Shown in pieces: positions 17,390 to 25,707 of a DNA stretch of 64,000 nucleotides (the first letter of the stretch is position 1; each line of letters starts with the position of its first letter). Source of the stretch: G963675935 sp963675935 (GTDB taxonomy: Bacteria > Planctomycetota > Planctomycetia > Pirellulales > Thermoguttaceae); assembly GCA_963675935.2 (NCBI GenBank), contig CAXXPV010000002.1, forward strand, positions 1-64,000. The letters are read 5' to 3'. The position numbers and the translations under genes are program-made. Under the pieces are notes generated by a model. The model was given only the letters and a program-made list of their open reading frames with translations. It ran no database searches and was not told where the DNA came from.

Positions 17390-18796
17390 CTAAAAACTTG
17401 GTGTAAGGAATGTTTTGTTGTTCGGACAGTTTTTGTTCCCTTGAAAGGCGATGGCCTGCTGAACAGGGATCGTTAAGCCGAGGTTTTCTCGGATCCACTT
17501 CCCCACCGCGGCAACCGGCACGGTGGCAAATGCTTGTTGTAGGGTGTCCGAGGTTTTGTGCGTAACCGCAGCTCCAATGTTCAGCAGTGATCCGGTCATG
17601 CCTCCCTTACTGTGCGTTCCTTGAATACGCTTGTATTTGCCCAAGAGCGACTCCAAAACCTCACTGCTGCCCAACAGATGCCGCCCTTTTTTGACCCATC
17701 GAGATTGTTCCTTGACAAACTGCACAATCCCCGCTTGCAGGCGAAGACCGCTCGGCGTGCGCGCCAGGAGAAGCAAGCGACTTTTCAATTCCTTGGCCGC
17801 ATGACAATGATACCCTTTTTTGCGGACGTAACGGACTGCCTGTTCCGCGACGGCCAGCAGTTCGGTCCAGGCAGCCAACGCCGAACGGTACTCGCTAAGC
17901 CACCCCAGTTTCTGCCGCAGCTTCTTGCGATCGACCGTCTGCCCGGGAAGGTCTCGCGGGGCGTCCAGGTAGGCCAACGCCCGGCTTCCCCAGTTGACCA
18001 ACGTGTCCAGATTCATATAGCGTGCCTTGGTTCGCAAACTGGGCGGAACCAGAAACGCCAATTCCGTCAAGGTGGTTTGTAGCTTCGTGCGGTTGGTGTG
18101 GGTGACGAAGGATTGCCACGCTGCATCGTTGTGCAACTCTCGTTTGAGCAGAATCGCCACCTTGTGCTTGATGTCAAAGACATGCGGCACCCGCCGCGCC
18201 ACGGGCGAGTGCGCTCGGAACAGAGCCATGCCGCTTTTTAGTTCCGCGCCTTCGTCGCTGAGGACCGCCGCAGGCACGACGCCCATCTCCTTCCTCGTCG
18301 CTTCCAGTTGTTCTGCCACCGCAGTGGCGGTAGACTGCCGCATGGGAACCAGTCTCAGCAGCGACAAATCCTCGTGTTCCAAGGGCGCCTTTTTCCGCCG
18401 CCACGCCGAAAGCCGTACGCCGACGATCACCAAGCACTTGTGCGGCCCAAGCTGCACCGTGTGGTCCATAATCCATACCCAATCCGGGGCGGCTTTTTTC
18501 TTCCGCAGCAGTTCGAAAAGTCCCAACCGCATCAGCCACAGACGGCCCGCATTGGCGCAGGGCACCCGCACCACGCCGGTCAGGTATTTTCCCACCAATT
18601 GCAGCACGCCCGCCGCGGCGCGCTGACTGGTGGCCGCCTTCAACACCAAGTCCGCAAACAGCGAGATCATGCCCGTGCCGAATTGGTGCCCGGGCAGCGG
18701 CGTTACCTCCAGAGCCGCCGTGGCGGAGTTCGCGGAAGCCGGACAAGGCTCAGGCTCTTTTTTGTTTTCGGTCTTCATGCGAGATGGGGCTGCCAC
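17390..18796 (-). CDS. IS transposase (DDE type), copy 1
   Basis: 468 residues from a GTG at 18796; an ATG at 18778 (MKTENKKEPEP) is an equally plausible start. Candidate catalytic acids are Asp111 (WIMDHTVQLG), Asp181 (VLSDEGAELKSG) and Glu379 or Glu382 (LGSSEVLESLLGKYKR). The order and spacing fit an RNase H-like DDE transposase with a long insertion before the final Glu. The frame is +1 relative to the upstream small frame and overlaps it, so coupled re-initiation is simpler than a -1 slip. The protein is identical in copy 2, so both may be active. Confidence 0.85.
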   Translation of the reverse strand: MAAPSRMKTENKKEPEPCPASANSATAALEVTPLPGHQFGTGMISLFADLVLKAATSQRAAAGVLQLVGKYLTGVVRVPCANAGRLWLMRLGLFELLRKKKAAPDWVWIMDHTVQLGPHKCLVIVGVRLSAWRRKKAPLEHEDLSLLRLVPMRQSTATAVAEQLEATRKEMGVVPAAVLSDEGAELKSGMALFRAHSPVARRVPHVFDIKHKVAILLKRELHNDAAWQSFVTHTNRTKLQTTLTELAFLVPPSLRTKARYMNLDTLVNWGSRALAYLDAPRDLPGQTVDRKKLRQKLGWLSEYRSALAAWTELLAVAEQAVRYVRKKGYHCHAAKELKSRLLLLARTPSGLRLQAGIVQFVKEQSRWVKKGRHLLGSSEVLESLLGKYKRIQGTHSKGGMTGSLLNIGAAVTHKTSDTLQQAFATVPVAAVGKWIRENLGLTIPVQQAIAFQGNKNCPNNKTFLTPSF

Positions 18797-19007
18797 ACTG
18801 TTTCTGGGCTTTCTCTTTCCACTTGTGCCGACTGGCTTTCAGTTCGGCAACGCGTTTTTCCAATTGCCGAATGCGCTGTTTGCGTTTCAAGGCCTTGGTC
18901 TTCCACTGATCGCGGCTCTTCTCGAAGAACGCCAGCAACTTGTGGGGCGGGCTTGAATAACCAATGTCTTCCAAGACGGCTTTCATGAACAACTCCTTGG
19001 TACTCAT
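18750..19007 (-). CDS. IS small accessory frame (coiled coil), copy 1
   Basis: 85 residues, MSTKELFMKAVLEDIG and then a basic heptad-like stretch (about 30-68, QWKTKALKRKQRIRQLEKRV). It precedes and overlaps the transposase frame by 47 bases. AAGGAG lies a few bases after the first ATG, so translation could instead start at the second Met (FMKAV). The basic coiled coil suggests DNA binding or transposase oligomerisation, but no family is recognised. Confidence 0.6.
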   Translation of the reverse strand: MSTKELFMKAVLEDIGYSSPPHKLLAFFEKSRDQWKTKALKRKQRIRQLEKRVAELKASRHKWKEKAQKQCGSPISHEDRKQKRA

Positions 19008-19125
19008 AAAAACCGTAGTGGAACAAAAAACGTCCTAATGACCAAGACCAGTTTTTGGCACATTCCTCCCTGTTTTTAGCGGCCCACACGGAGTGTGCCT
19101 ACTACAACATTACGGACGTGAACGC

Positions 19126-20391
19126 CTACCTCTTCCGCCGCCAGACGCAAGCGATCACGCCCAACAAGCAGGTCGTCAGGAGGACGAACGCTCCCGGTTC
19201 CGGCACGGCCACCGTCGTCAACTGCCACACGTCGCCCACCTTGCCCGTAAACGCTTGATCCACCAGCACCGCGCCGGTCGCAACATCGGTGATCTTCACC
19301 CAGTCGACGTCCCAGCCGAACACGTTCACGGTTTGTTGGTCCCACGAGTCGGCCGAACTGTAGACGTGCCACGTCATGCCGCCGTCCGAGTTCTCCGAGC
19401 CGAGCAAAACTTTGTACTGGTTGAGACTGACGGCGATGCTGTGGTGCATCAGATCGCCCGTGCTGCTGCCGTAAGCCACGCCCAACACGGTGTTGGTCGC
19501 GCTGTCGTAAATCAGCGAGGGATTGTCAAAGGCCGTACTGGCGTCGGTCGATTGCGCCGCGATGCCGGTCCGCGTGAAATTCACGCCGTCGGCGCTGGTC
19601 GCGTAATAAATGGTTTTGAAATCGCCGGCTTGATACGTAGCGACGTAGGCGCCATCGGTTCGCAGTTGGACGTCCGGCTCCAAAAAGGCGAGAATCCCGT
19701 AATTTTTCGTCACGACGAAATTGTTCGGATCGCTGCTCGTGCTTTGAGCGAGATAGCTGTAGGTGTTGTCATCGTACCAAAGCGACCAGCCCGTCGGAGT
19801 TTGCACAAGCGACGGCCGAAGCGAGCAGGCGACCGCCGCGCCGGATGCGTCCTTGATCGAGAGTTTGGTTCCCGCCGACCAGCCGCCGATGCCGCTTGCC
19901 GACGACGATAGATGGATGTCGGCGCCGGTCGTGCCGGCCGTGTAGGCCATGTAATAGGTTCCGCTGGACGATTTGGCCACCGAGGGATCGTTGACGTGGT
20001 TGAACGAGCCGTTGTCGATGACGCACGTCGGCGCCGTCCACTTGCCGGCGGGATTCAGCGAGTTGGCCGCGTCGGTGCAACTGATGTAGATGTCGTCGTT
20101 GGTTTGGGCGGAGGTGAGCCATCCGCCGCTGTAGCAGAGCCAACCGCCGGAAACTTGCAGCATATCGGCGGCATAGACGTTGTGGCCGGAAATGACGGGG
20201 TTCGACGAGCCCGTGATTCCCGTGCCCAGGCCGCTGCTGCCGATGCCGGTGAAGGTGACGCTGCTGGCCGAGCCGTTTTCGCCGGTCTTCACGACGGTAT
20301 ATTTCGTTTTCGTCGCGGCCGTCGCGGCCAGCGGATGCGAAGCGAGAAAACCAATCGACAATAGGCAAACGCAAATTACTCGCAAACTCAT
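19126..20391 (-). CDS. PEP-CTERM exported beta-propeller protein (GH43/GH32-like fold)
   Basis: 421 residues from the ATG at 20391, which has GGAAAGAGAA nine bases upstream. The frame stays open far upstream, but that stretch is only the antisense shadow of the symporter gene. Signal peptide about 1-26 (LAATAATK). The body repeats short beta motifs typical of five-bladed glycosidase propellers: NHVNDPSVAKSSSGTYYMAY, GWSLWYDDNTYSYLAQS, FDNPSLIYDSATNTVLGVAY. No catalytic triad could be assigned. The C-terminus is a full PEP-CTERM signal: VPEP, a hydrophobic helix and WRRKR, marking it for exosortase processing. It is 113 bases downstream of the rhamnose symporter gene. Confidence 0.75.
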   Translation of the reverse strand: MSLRVICVCLLSIGFLASHPLAATAATKTKYTVVKTGENGSASSVTFTGIGSSGLGTGITGSSNPVISGHNVYAADMLQVSGGWLCYSGGWLTSAQTNDDIYISCTDAANSLNPAGKWTAPTCVIDNGSFNHVNDPSVAKSSSGTYYMAYTAGTTGADIHLSSSASGIGGWSAGTKLSIKDASGAAVACSLRPSLVQTPTGWSLWYDDNTYSYLAQSTSSDPNNFVVTKNYGILAFLEPDVQLRTDGAYVATYQAGDFKTIYYATSADGVNFTRTGIAAQSTDASTAFDNPSLIYDSATNTVLGVAYGSSTGDLMHHSIAVSLNQYKVLLGSENSDGGMTWHVYSSADSWDQQTVNVFGWDVDWVKITDVATGAVLVDQAFTGKVGDVWQLTTVAVPEPGAFVLLTTCLLGVIACVWRRKR

Positions 20392-20504
20392 GGGTGCTTC
20401 TCTTTCCGTCCAGTGTGTGATAGGAGTAATAGAAATTTTAGCAACAGTTCGCGGGGCGTCAATCATTCCGAGCGCAGCGAAGCATCTCTCATGAAGCCGC
20501 GTCT

Positions 20505-21539
20505 CTATTGGTGCAGGTTGTTTCCGATGGCGAGCGCAACGATGCCGAGTATCAGAAGGGTCAGCCCATGATAGAGCCAAAGGCGGGTTTGTCGGCCGGA
20601 GCCTTTCCACTCGTGGGTCATGAATCCCATCAAATTGGCCACGATGAGCGAACACGACATGAAGGAGACGTAACCGACGGAGGTTCCAAGCTTGCCCAGG
20701 TAGTGAGCCCCGACGCCGTAGGAGAACAGGGTCGCGAAGTGGAGAATGGCCATCATCGCCGAGAGGGACAGATTGCGGCCGGCGTCGCGGTTCACGAAGT
20801 TGCGCCACGTCGCGTTTTTGAACAGCAGGACGACCGCGTAAGTTCCACAGGCGGCGAACGCCCCGATGAACACCAACATCCAAACGGCGAGGGTCGCCAG
20901 CCACGGAGGATTGCCGAACTGAGCTTGCGAAACCTCCTTGATCGCCTGGCCGTAGCTGAAGGCGATGTTGGAGCCGCTGCTGCATACGCCGGCGACGACG
21001 CAAAGGAGCAAGCCCTTGACGAGCGTGCCGGATTTCGACGTTGCCGCGCCGCCTTGGGCCGATTGCGTCCGTTCGCGCAAGATGCCCGCCCGGCCGCAAG
21101 CGGCGATTCCGCCAATGCAAATCAAGACTCCGAGCGTGACGATCAGCCCTCGGGGCGTGAGCAATTCCTCGGGATGCTGCGTCACCAAGGGCACCATCGA
21201 GCCAAGCAGGGCCGAAAGGCTGATGATGATCGAGAAGCCAAGCGACAACCCCACCGCGGTGACGGCAACGCCGAATCCGACGATGCCGCAGCCCCAGAGA
21301 AAGCCGAATCCGACAGCGGCAACCAGGTAGACGGGGTTCACCGCTTGCCACGTCGCAAAAACGCCGTCGACGCAACAACCGACGACGATGGCGGGCAATA
21401 GGATAAGCGTCATGAAGAAAAACGCGCCCCAGGTGTTTTCCCAAGCACAGTTTTTGACAAACTTGGGCGGCAGGGCGAACGTTCCGTTGCAGATTGCCGA
21501 CACGACAAGCAATCCAAGGCCAAGGCCGGTGTCTTCCAT
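20505..21539 (-). CDS. rhaT: L-rhamnose/H+ symporter, RhaT family
   Basis: 344 residues from the ATG at 21539 (MEDTGLGLGLL), preceded by GAAAGAGCG. The frame is open 44 codons further upstream, but that part lies in the palindromic repeat and is not like the family. Ten hydrophobic segments and motifs NGTFALPPKFVKNCAWENTW, GFLWGCGIVGFGVAVTAVG and HEWKGSGRQTRLWLYHGL match RhaT, which imports L-rhamnose with a proton through the inner membrane. The length equals E. coli RhaT. IS copy 2 lies 141 bases upstream and may have separated it from the operon of the lipoyl protein. Some planctomycete RhaT-like proteins may carry other deoxysugars. Confidence 0.85.
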   Translation of the reverse strand: MEDTGLGLGLLVVSAICNGTFALPPKFVKNCAWENTWGAFFFMTLILLPAIVVGCCVDGVFATWQAVNPVYLVAAVGFGFLWGCGIVGFGVAVTAVGLSLGFSIIISLSALLGSMVPLVTQHPEELLTPRGLIVTLGVLICIGGIAACGRAGILRERTQSAQGGAATSKSGTLVKGLLLCVVAGVCSSGSNIAFSYGQAIKEVSQAQFGNPPWLATLAVWMLVFIGAFAACGTYAVVLLFKNATWRNFVNRDAGRNLSLSAMMAILHFATLFSYGVGAHYLGKLGTSVGYVSFMSCSLIVANLMGFMTHEWKGSGRQTRLWLYHGLTLLILGIVALAIGNNLHQ

Positions 21540-21686
21540 ATTCGCTCTTTCATCGGTTTGAGAAAAACTTATGACATCGTAACGCAACCATATACGGGGC
21601 TTCAAGTAGCAGGCACACTCCGTGTGCCGTTTTCGTGTTATCAGCGAATCCGTCGATCTTGCGGACGGCACACGGAGTGTGGGCCG

Positions 21687-23093
21687 CTAAAAACTTGGTG
21701 TAAGGAATGTTTTGTTGTTCGGACAGTTTTTGTTCCCTTGAAAGGCGATGGCCTGCTGAACAGGGATCGTTAAGCCGAGGTTTTCTCGGATCCACTTCCC
21801 CACCGCGGCAACCGGCACGGTGGCAAATGCTTGTTGTAGGGTGTCCGAGGTTTTGTGCGTAACCGCAGCTCCAATGTTCAGCAGTGATCCGGTCATGCCT
21901 CCCTTACTGTGCGTTCCTTGAATACGCTTGTATTTGCCCAAGAGCGACTCCAAAACCTCACTGCTGCCCAACAGATGCCGCCCTTTTTTGACCCATCGAG
22001 ATTGTTCCTTGACAAACTGCACAATCCCCGCTTGCAGGCGAAGACCGCTCGGCGTGCGCGCCAGGAGAAGCAAGCGACTTTTCAATTCCTTGGCCGCATG
22101 ACAATGATACCCTTTTTTGCGGACGTAACGGACTGCCTGTTCCGCGACGGCCAGCAGTTCGGTCCAGGCAGCCAACGCCGAACGGTACTCGCTAAGCCAC
22201 CCCAGTTTCTGCCGCAGCTTCTTGCGATCGACCGTCTGCCCGGGAAGGTCTCGCGGGGCGTCCAGGTAGGCCAACGCCCGGCTTCCCCAGTTGACCAACG
22301 TGTCCAGATTCATATAGCGTGCCTTGGTTCGCAAACTGGGCGGAACCAGAAACGCCAATTCCGTCAAGGTGGTTTGTAGCTTCGTGCGGTTGGTGTGGGT
22401 GACGAAGGATTGCCACGCTGCATCGTTGTGCAACTCTCGTTTGAGCAGAATCGCCACCTTGTGCTTGATGTCAAAGACATGCGGCACCCGCCGCGCCACG
22501 GGCGAGTGCGCTCGGAACAGAGCCATGCCGCTTTTTAGTTCCGCGCCTTCGTCGCTGAGGACCGCCGCAGGCACGACGCCCATCTCCTTCCTCGTCGCTT
22601 CCAGTTGTTCTGCCACCGCGGTGGCGGTAGACTGCCGCATGGGAACCAGTCTCAGCAGCGACAAATCCTCGTGTTCCAAGGGCGCCTTTTTCCGCCGCCA
22701 CGCCGAAAGCCGTACGCCGACGATCACCAAGCACTTGTGCGGCCCAAGCTGCACCGTGTGGTCCATAATCCATACCCAATCCGGGGCGGCTTTTTTCTTC
22801 CGCAGCAGTTCGAAAAGTCCCAACCGCATCAGCCACAGACGGCCCGCATTGGCGCAGGGCACCCGCACCACGCCGGTCAGGTATTTTCCCACCAATTGCA
22901 GCACGCCCGCCGCGGCGCGCTGACTGGTGGCCGCCTTCAACACCAAGTCCGCAAACAGCGAGATCATGCCCGTGCCGAATTGGTGCCCGGGCAGCGGCGT
23001 TACCTCCAGAGCCGCCGTGGCGGAGTTCGCGGAAGCCGGACAAGGCTCAGGCTCTTTTTTGTTTTCGGTCTTCATGCGAGATGGGGCTGCCAC
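21687..23093 (-). CDS. IS transposase (DDE type), copy 2
   Basis: 468 residues, identical to the copy at 17390-18796, with the same candidate acids Asp111, Asp181 and Glu379/382 and the same GTG or ATG start choice (23093 or 23075). Confidence 0.85.
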   Translation of the reverse strand: MAAPSRMKTENKKEPEPCPASANSATAALEVTPLPGHQFGTGMISLFADLVLKAATSQRAAAGVLQLVGKYLTGVVRVPCANAGRLWLMRLGLFELLRKKKAAPDWVWIMDHTVQLGPHKCLVIVGVRLSAWRRKKAPLEHEDLSLLRLVPMRQSTATAVAEQLEATRKEMGVVPAAVLSDEGAELKSGMALFRAHSPVARRVPHVFDIKHKVAILLKRELHNDAAWQSFVTHTNRTKLQTTLTELAFLVPPSLRTKARYMNLDTLVNWGSRALAYLDAPRDLPGQTVDRKKLRQKLGWLSEYRSALAAWTELLAVAEQAVRYVRKKGYHCHAAKELKSRLLLLARTPSGLRLQAGIVQFVKEQSRWVKKGRHLLGSSEVLESLLGKYKRIQGTHSKGGMTGSLLNIGAAVTHKTSDTLQQAFATVPVAAVGKWIRENLGLTIPVQQAIAFQGNKNCPNNKTFLTPSF

Positions 23094-23304
23094 ACTGTTT
23101 CTGGGCTTTCTCTTTCCACTTGTGCCGACTGGCTTTCAGTTCGGCAACGCGTTTTTCCAATTGCCGAATGCGCTGTTTGCGTTTCAAGGCCTTGGTCTTC
23201 CACTGATCGCGGCTCTTCTCGAAGAACGCCAGCAACTTGTGGGGCGGGCTTGAATAACCAATGTCTTCCAAGACGGCTTTCATGAACAACTCCTTGGTAC
23301 TCAC
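23047..23304 (-). CDS. IS small accessory frame (coiled coil), copy 2
   Basis: 85 residues, identical to the frame at 18750-19007. The single base difference near this start lies just upstream of the ATG. Confidence 0.6.
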   Translation of the reverse strand: MSTKELFMKAVLEDIGYSSPPHKLLAFFEKSRDQWKTKALKRKQRIRQLEKRVAELKASRHKWKEKAQKQCGSPISHEDRKQKRA

Positions 23305-23413
23305 AAAAACCGTAGTGGAACAAAAAACGTCCTAATGACCAAGACCAGTTTTTGGCACATTCCTCCCTGTTTTTAGCGGCCCACACGGAGTGTGCCTGCT
23401 ACGCGGGGCAATC

Positions 23414-23665
23414 CTACGCGGACGGCTCCAACTCCATCACGGCAAGCACGGCGTTCACCGACGCCGTTTGTCCTTCCGGGACGCGGATTTCCGTGAGAAT
23501 GCCGGAATCGCCGGCTTCCAGGGACATGACCGCTTTGTCCATCTCAATTTCCGCGAGCGTCTCGCCCTTCTCGACGCGCTCGCCAACCTGCTTTTTCCAG
23601 GATGCAATCGTGCCCTCTTCCATCACCTCGCCGAACATCGGCATCGTCACCTCAATCGTAGCCAT
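23414..23665 (-). CDS. Free-standing lipoyl-domain protein of a 2-oxoacid dehydrogenase complex
   Basis: 83 residues forming one complete biotinyl/lipoyl domain and nothing else. The lipoylation hairpin is LAEIEMDKAVMSLEAGDSG, with Lys44 as the modified residue; EMDKA is typical of lipoyl rather than biotin domains. Normally this domain is the N-terminus of the E2 acyltransferase; here it is a separate polypeptide directly after E1-beta (6-base gap). The E2 core at 43656-44393 lacks a lipoyl domain, so the two probably work together as a swinging acyl carrier plus core. A glycine-cleavage H protein is excluded by length and motif. IS copy 2 lies 31 bases downstream. Confidence 0.85.
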   Translation of the reverse strand: MATIEVTMPMFGEVMEEGTIASWKKQVGERVEKGETLAEIEMDKAVMSLEAGDSGILTEIRVPEGQTASVNAVLAVMELEPSA

Positions 23666-23671
23666 CTTACC

Positions 23672-24694
23672 CTAAACTCCCTGAATTTTGCAACTAGAAA
23701 CACAACAACGCAACGCCATCATCTCGCGGACCGCCTTCATGATGGTTTCTTCACCCGGGATGACGAGTCGTTCCAACGTCGGCCCATAGGGAATTCCCGA
23801 ACGTATCGCGCCGATGCGTTTGACAGGTCCCTCCAAATCGTGGAAGCAGCGTTCTTGGACCATGGCCGCCGCTTCGCCGCTCCATCCGCCTTCCACGGGC
23901 GCTTCGGTGACGACGATGCACCGCTTTGTTTTTCGCACCGAATCGACGATGGTTTGGATGTCGAGCGGCCAGAGCGTGCGAGGATCGACGACTTCACAGG
24001 AGATTCCCTCGGCGGCCAACTTCTCCGCCGCGCTCAAGGCGTGAAGCACCATCCACGAAGTGGCGACGATCGTAACGTCGGCGCCGGGCCGCTTCACGTC
24101 GGCAACTCCGAGGGGGACCAGATACTCTTCGGTGGGCACTTCGCCCTTGGTGAAGTACAACGCCTTGTGTTCGATGAACACCACGGGATTGTCGTTGCGA
24201 ACGGCGGATTTCAGAAGCCCCTTGATGTCATACGGCGTGGAAGGCATGACCACGATAAGTCCGGGAATGCCTACGAACCAGTTTTCGAACGATTGGGAAT
24301 GCTGCGAGGCGTTTCTTCGGCCGGCGCCTCCTTGCGTGCGGAACACGATCGGCATTTTCACCTTGCCGCCCGACAATTGCGGCCACTTGGCAGCATGGTT
24401 GACGATCTGGTCCATGGCGATGGTGACGAAATCGATGTACATGATTTCGGCGATGGGCCGCATTCCCATCATGGCGGCGCCGACGGCGCAGCCCGCGATG
24501 GCGGCCTCCGAAATGGGCATGTCCTTGACCCGTTCTGGTCCGAATTGTTCGAGCAAGCCCTTCGAGGAGCGATAGAGGCTGCCCCAGCGGCCCACGTCTT
24601 CGCCCATGAGAAGGACGCGATCGTCGCGCTGCAACTCCTCGATATAAGCTTGCCGAAGCGCTTCACCATAACTAATCTGCTGCATTTGCGTCAT
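23672..24694 (-). CDS. 2-oxoacid dehydrogenase E1 component, beta subunit (pyruvate or acetoin type)
   Basis: 340 residues from the ATG at 24694 (MTQMQQISYGEALRQAYIEE); a further upstream ATG at 24718 overlaps the palindromic repeat. The family motifs are present: VLLMGEDVGRWGSLY, the TPP-side PISEAAIAGCAVGAAMMGMR, IMYIDFVTIAMDQIVNHAAK, and the C-terminal transketolase domain with VTEAPVEGGWSGEAAAM. It combines with an alpha subunit, here encoded about 20 kb away at 44390-45352. The sequence is close to both AcoB and PdhB, so pyruvate, acetoin or a branched oxoacid all remain possible substrates. It forms an operon with the lipoyl protein. Confidence 0.85.
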   Translation of the reverse strand: MTQMQQISYGEALRQAYIEELQRDDRVLLMGEDVGRWGSLYRSSKGLLEQFGPERVKDMPISEAAIAGCAVGAAMMGMRPIAEIMYIDFVTIAMDQIVNHAAKWPQLSGGKVKMPIVFRTQGGAGRRNASQHSQSFENWFVGIPGLIVVMPSTPYDIKGLLKSAVRNDNPVVFIEHKALYFTKGEVPTEEYLVPLGVADVKRPGADVTIVATSWMVLHALSAAEKLAAEGISCEVVDPRTLWPLDIQTIVDSVRKTKRCIVVTEAPVEGGWSGEAAAMVQERCFHDLEGPVKRIGAIRSGIPYGPTLERLVIPGEETIMKAVREMMALRCCVSSCKIQGV

Positions 24695-24722
24695 GAGGAA
24701 CGAATTTCTCCCGTACATTTTT

Positions 24723-24781
24723 GTAGGACGGATTTCCGAATCCGTCCCTGTAAACTGGACGGATTCGGAAATCCGTCCTAC
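24723..24781. repeat. Palindromic repeat, GTAGGACGGATTTCC type, second copy
   Basis: Perfect 25-base arms at 24723-24747 and 24757-24781 with a 9-base loop, between the cupin isomerase and E1-beta genes. It is strongly similar to 10720-10778. Confidence 0.9.
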
Positions 24782-24804
24782 GTATAGTTCACCAATTTGT
24801 TATT

Positions 24805-25701
24805 TTACAGGCCCTTGCTTGGCGAGGCTTTCACCCTGGTTCGCCTTCCGCGCGGCGGCTTCTCGGCTGCGGCGTTTGCCGCATCAATGCGTCTGCCGCC
24901 TGAAATCGCCCCGCCCTTGGGGAGGTGCGCGGTTTCAGGATACAGCGTGGGATCGGCGAGAAAGGCCAATTCCGGCAACAAGTCTCGGATCGCATGATAG
25001 GAAGCCCCCTTGGAAAGCAACGGCACTTGGCAAATCTCGGAGGCTTTGACGATGCGAAGCGGCAGCTCATCCGAGTAATGCGAGTTGAAGACAAACGGAT
25101 TGGATTGATCGGCCAGTTCGTAGTAGATGGCGCCGCGGCGCTGCCGGAACGGCTCGTAGACGCCGTTCATGCCCTGCATCACGGTGTAAGAAAAAATGAG
25201 CGGCTCGTCGCTGGGGTTGATTTGCAGGTGCCCATAGTCCGGAGGAACGACAAAGGTTTCTCCTTTTTCGACTTCCACCAAGACGACGTCTTCGATGACC
25301 TCGTAGGGCGGCGACGATTTCTGCAAGAGGAAATGGCCCGTGCCATGCAGGACGGTGTACACCTCCGGCGTCGCCTGCCGATTGCCGTTGCAGAGCGGAT
25401 GGTATTGGCCGGAACTCTTCACGAATTCTCCACCAAAGACTCCCGGAGGAAAGACGACGATTCCATATTCCAATCGCGATTCCTTCCAAAGCGCCTCGTC
25501 GCGGGCCAGCCATAGGCCCGAGGTGTAGTAATAGATGGCCTTGTCCTCGTCACGCACGGGATTGGCCCAAACGGGGTCATGCCCGCGCAGTGTTTTCACG
25601 CGGTAGGAGGGGTGGTTCAAACCATCTCCCAAAATCAACTTGCACGAATCGCCATCGAACATGATTGGCAGACCCGTTTGGCGACGAAGGTTCACTTTCA
25701 T
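24805..25701 (-). CDS. Cupin-type glucose-6-phosphate isomerase
   Basis: 298 residues. The cupin phosphoglucose isomerase, best known from archaea, is a metalloenzyme unrelated to the ordinary SIS-type enzyme and interconverts glucose-6-phosphate and fructose-6-phosphate. Its metal site is visible in SGQYHPLCNG and PEVYTVLHGTGHFLLQ, followed by VVPPDYGHLQINPSDEPL. The first ~230 residues make up the family domain; a C-terminal extension rich in Lys, Arg and Pro (about 265-298) is unusual. It follows the ROK kinase by 6 bases, so kinase and isomerase are cotranscribed. Fructose or another hexose could therefore be fed into glycolysis. Epimerases and isomerases of other sugar phosphates are an alternative. 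Confidence 0.8.
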   Translation of the reverse strand: MKVNLRRQTGLPIMFDGDSCKLILGDGLNHPSYRVKTLRGHDPVWANPVRDEDKAIYYYTSGLWLARDEALWKESRLEYGIVVFPPGVFGGEFVKSSGQYHPLCNGNRQATPEVYTVLHGTGHFLLQKSSPPYEVIEDVVLVEVEKGETFVVPPDYGHLQINPSDEPLIFSYTVMQGMNGVYEPFRQRRGAIYYELADQSNPFVFNSHYSDELPLRIVKASEICQVPLLSKGASYHAIRDLLPELAFLADPTLYPETAHLPKGGAISGGRRIDAANAAAEKPPRGRRTRVKASPSKGL

Positions 25702-25707
25702 GATGTC

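Larger units (their letters stand above)
17384..19085 (-). mobile_element. Insertion sequence copy 1 (1702 bp, DDE transposase)
   Basis: The ends are inverted copies of GGGCCGCTAAAAAC (17384-17397 and 19072-19085). A target duplication of 11 to 13 bases (core ACACGGAGTGT) flanks it; the exact number is ambiguous because the terminal G/C bases can belong to either side. It carries a small coiled-coil open reading frame and a 468-residue transposase frame overlapping by 47 bases. It is the same length as copy 2 at 21681-23382; I found only two base differences (near 18320 and 19011). The IS family was not identified. Confidence 0.9.
17312..19105. repeat. Palindromic GCAGGCACAC...GTGTGCCTACTAC repeat interrupted by IS copy 1
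   Basis: With the insertion removed, this is a palindromic element of about 80 bases: left arm GCAGGCACACCCCGGTC and so on, right arm ACGGCACACGGAGTGTGCC then TACTAC. The right arm is itself a small palindrome (GGCACAC, GGA, GTGTGCC) and is where the insertion happened. The 13-base sequence CACACGGAGTGTG appears on both sides (17372-17384 and 19085-19097). Confidence 0.8.
21681..23382 (-). mobile_element. Insertion sequence copy 2 (1702 bp)
   Basis: Same ends (GGGCCGCTAAAAAC inverted), same length and same orientation as copy 1. The two differences seen are A to G near 22620 and T to C near 23304, neither changing the transposase protein. Such similarity means a very recent duplication or gene conversion. 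Confidence 0.9.
21606..23402. repeat. Palindromic GTAGCAGGCACACTCC repeat interrupted by IS copy 2
   Basis: Removing the insertion restores an element whose arms are nearly perfect: GTAGCAGGCACACTCCGTGT (21606 on) and GACGGCACACGGAGTGTGCC then TGCTAC (to 23402), with about 30 bases between them. The insertion point within the right arm is the same as for copy 1, and the 13-base sequence CACACGGAGTGTG is again duplicated. Confidence 0.85.

Noticed and set aside
18750..18796. Programmed -1 frameshift between the two IS frames at the A-rich GAAAACAAAAAAG stretch
   Set aside because: The transposase frame is +1 (or -2) relative to the small frame, so a -1 slip on the A run would not join them. 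Overlap with a GTG or ATG start fits re-initiation better.
21345..21375. Partial match to the 31-bp operator (GTCGCAAAAACGCC)
   Set aside because: It lies inside the rhaT coding sequence, lacks the GCGCA half-site at the right distance and is not followed by a -35-like box in the right place.
19126..21444. A continuous 772-codon minus-strand frame
   Set aside because: Only the last 421 codons have protein character, signal peptide and PEP-CTERM end. The upstream part is the out-of-frame shadow of the rhaT gene, and a good ribosome site precedes the ATG at 20391.
17384..23382. Composite transposon carrying rhaT and the propeller gene between the two IS copies
   Set aside because: Each IS copy has its own target duplication and sits in its own complete palindromic repeat, so two independent insertions explain the structure. 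Later joint mobilisation is possible but there is no sign of it.
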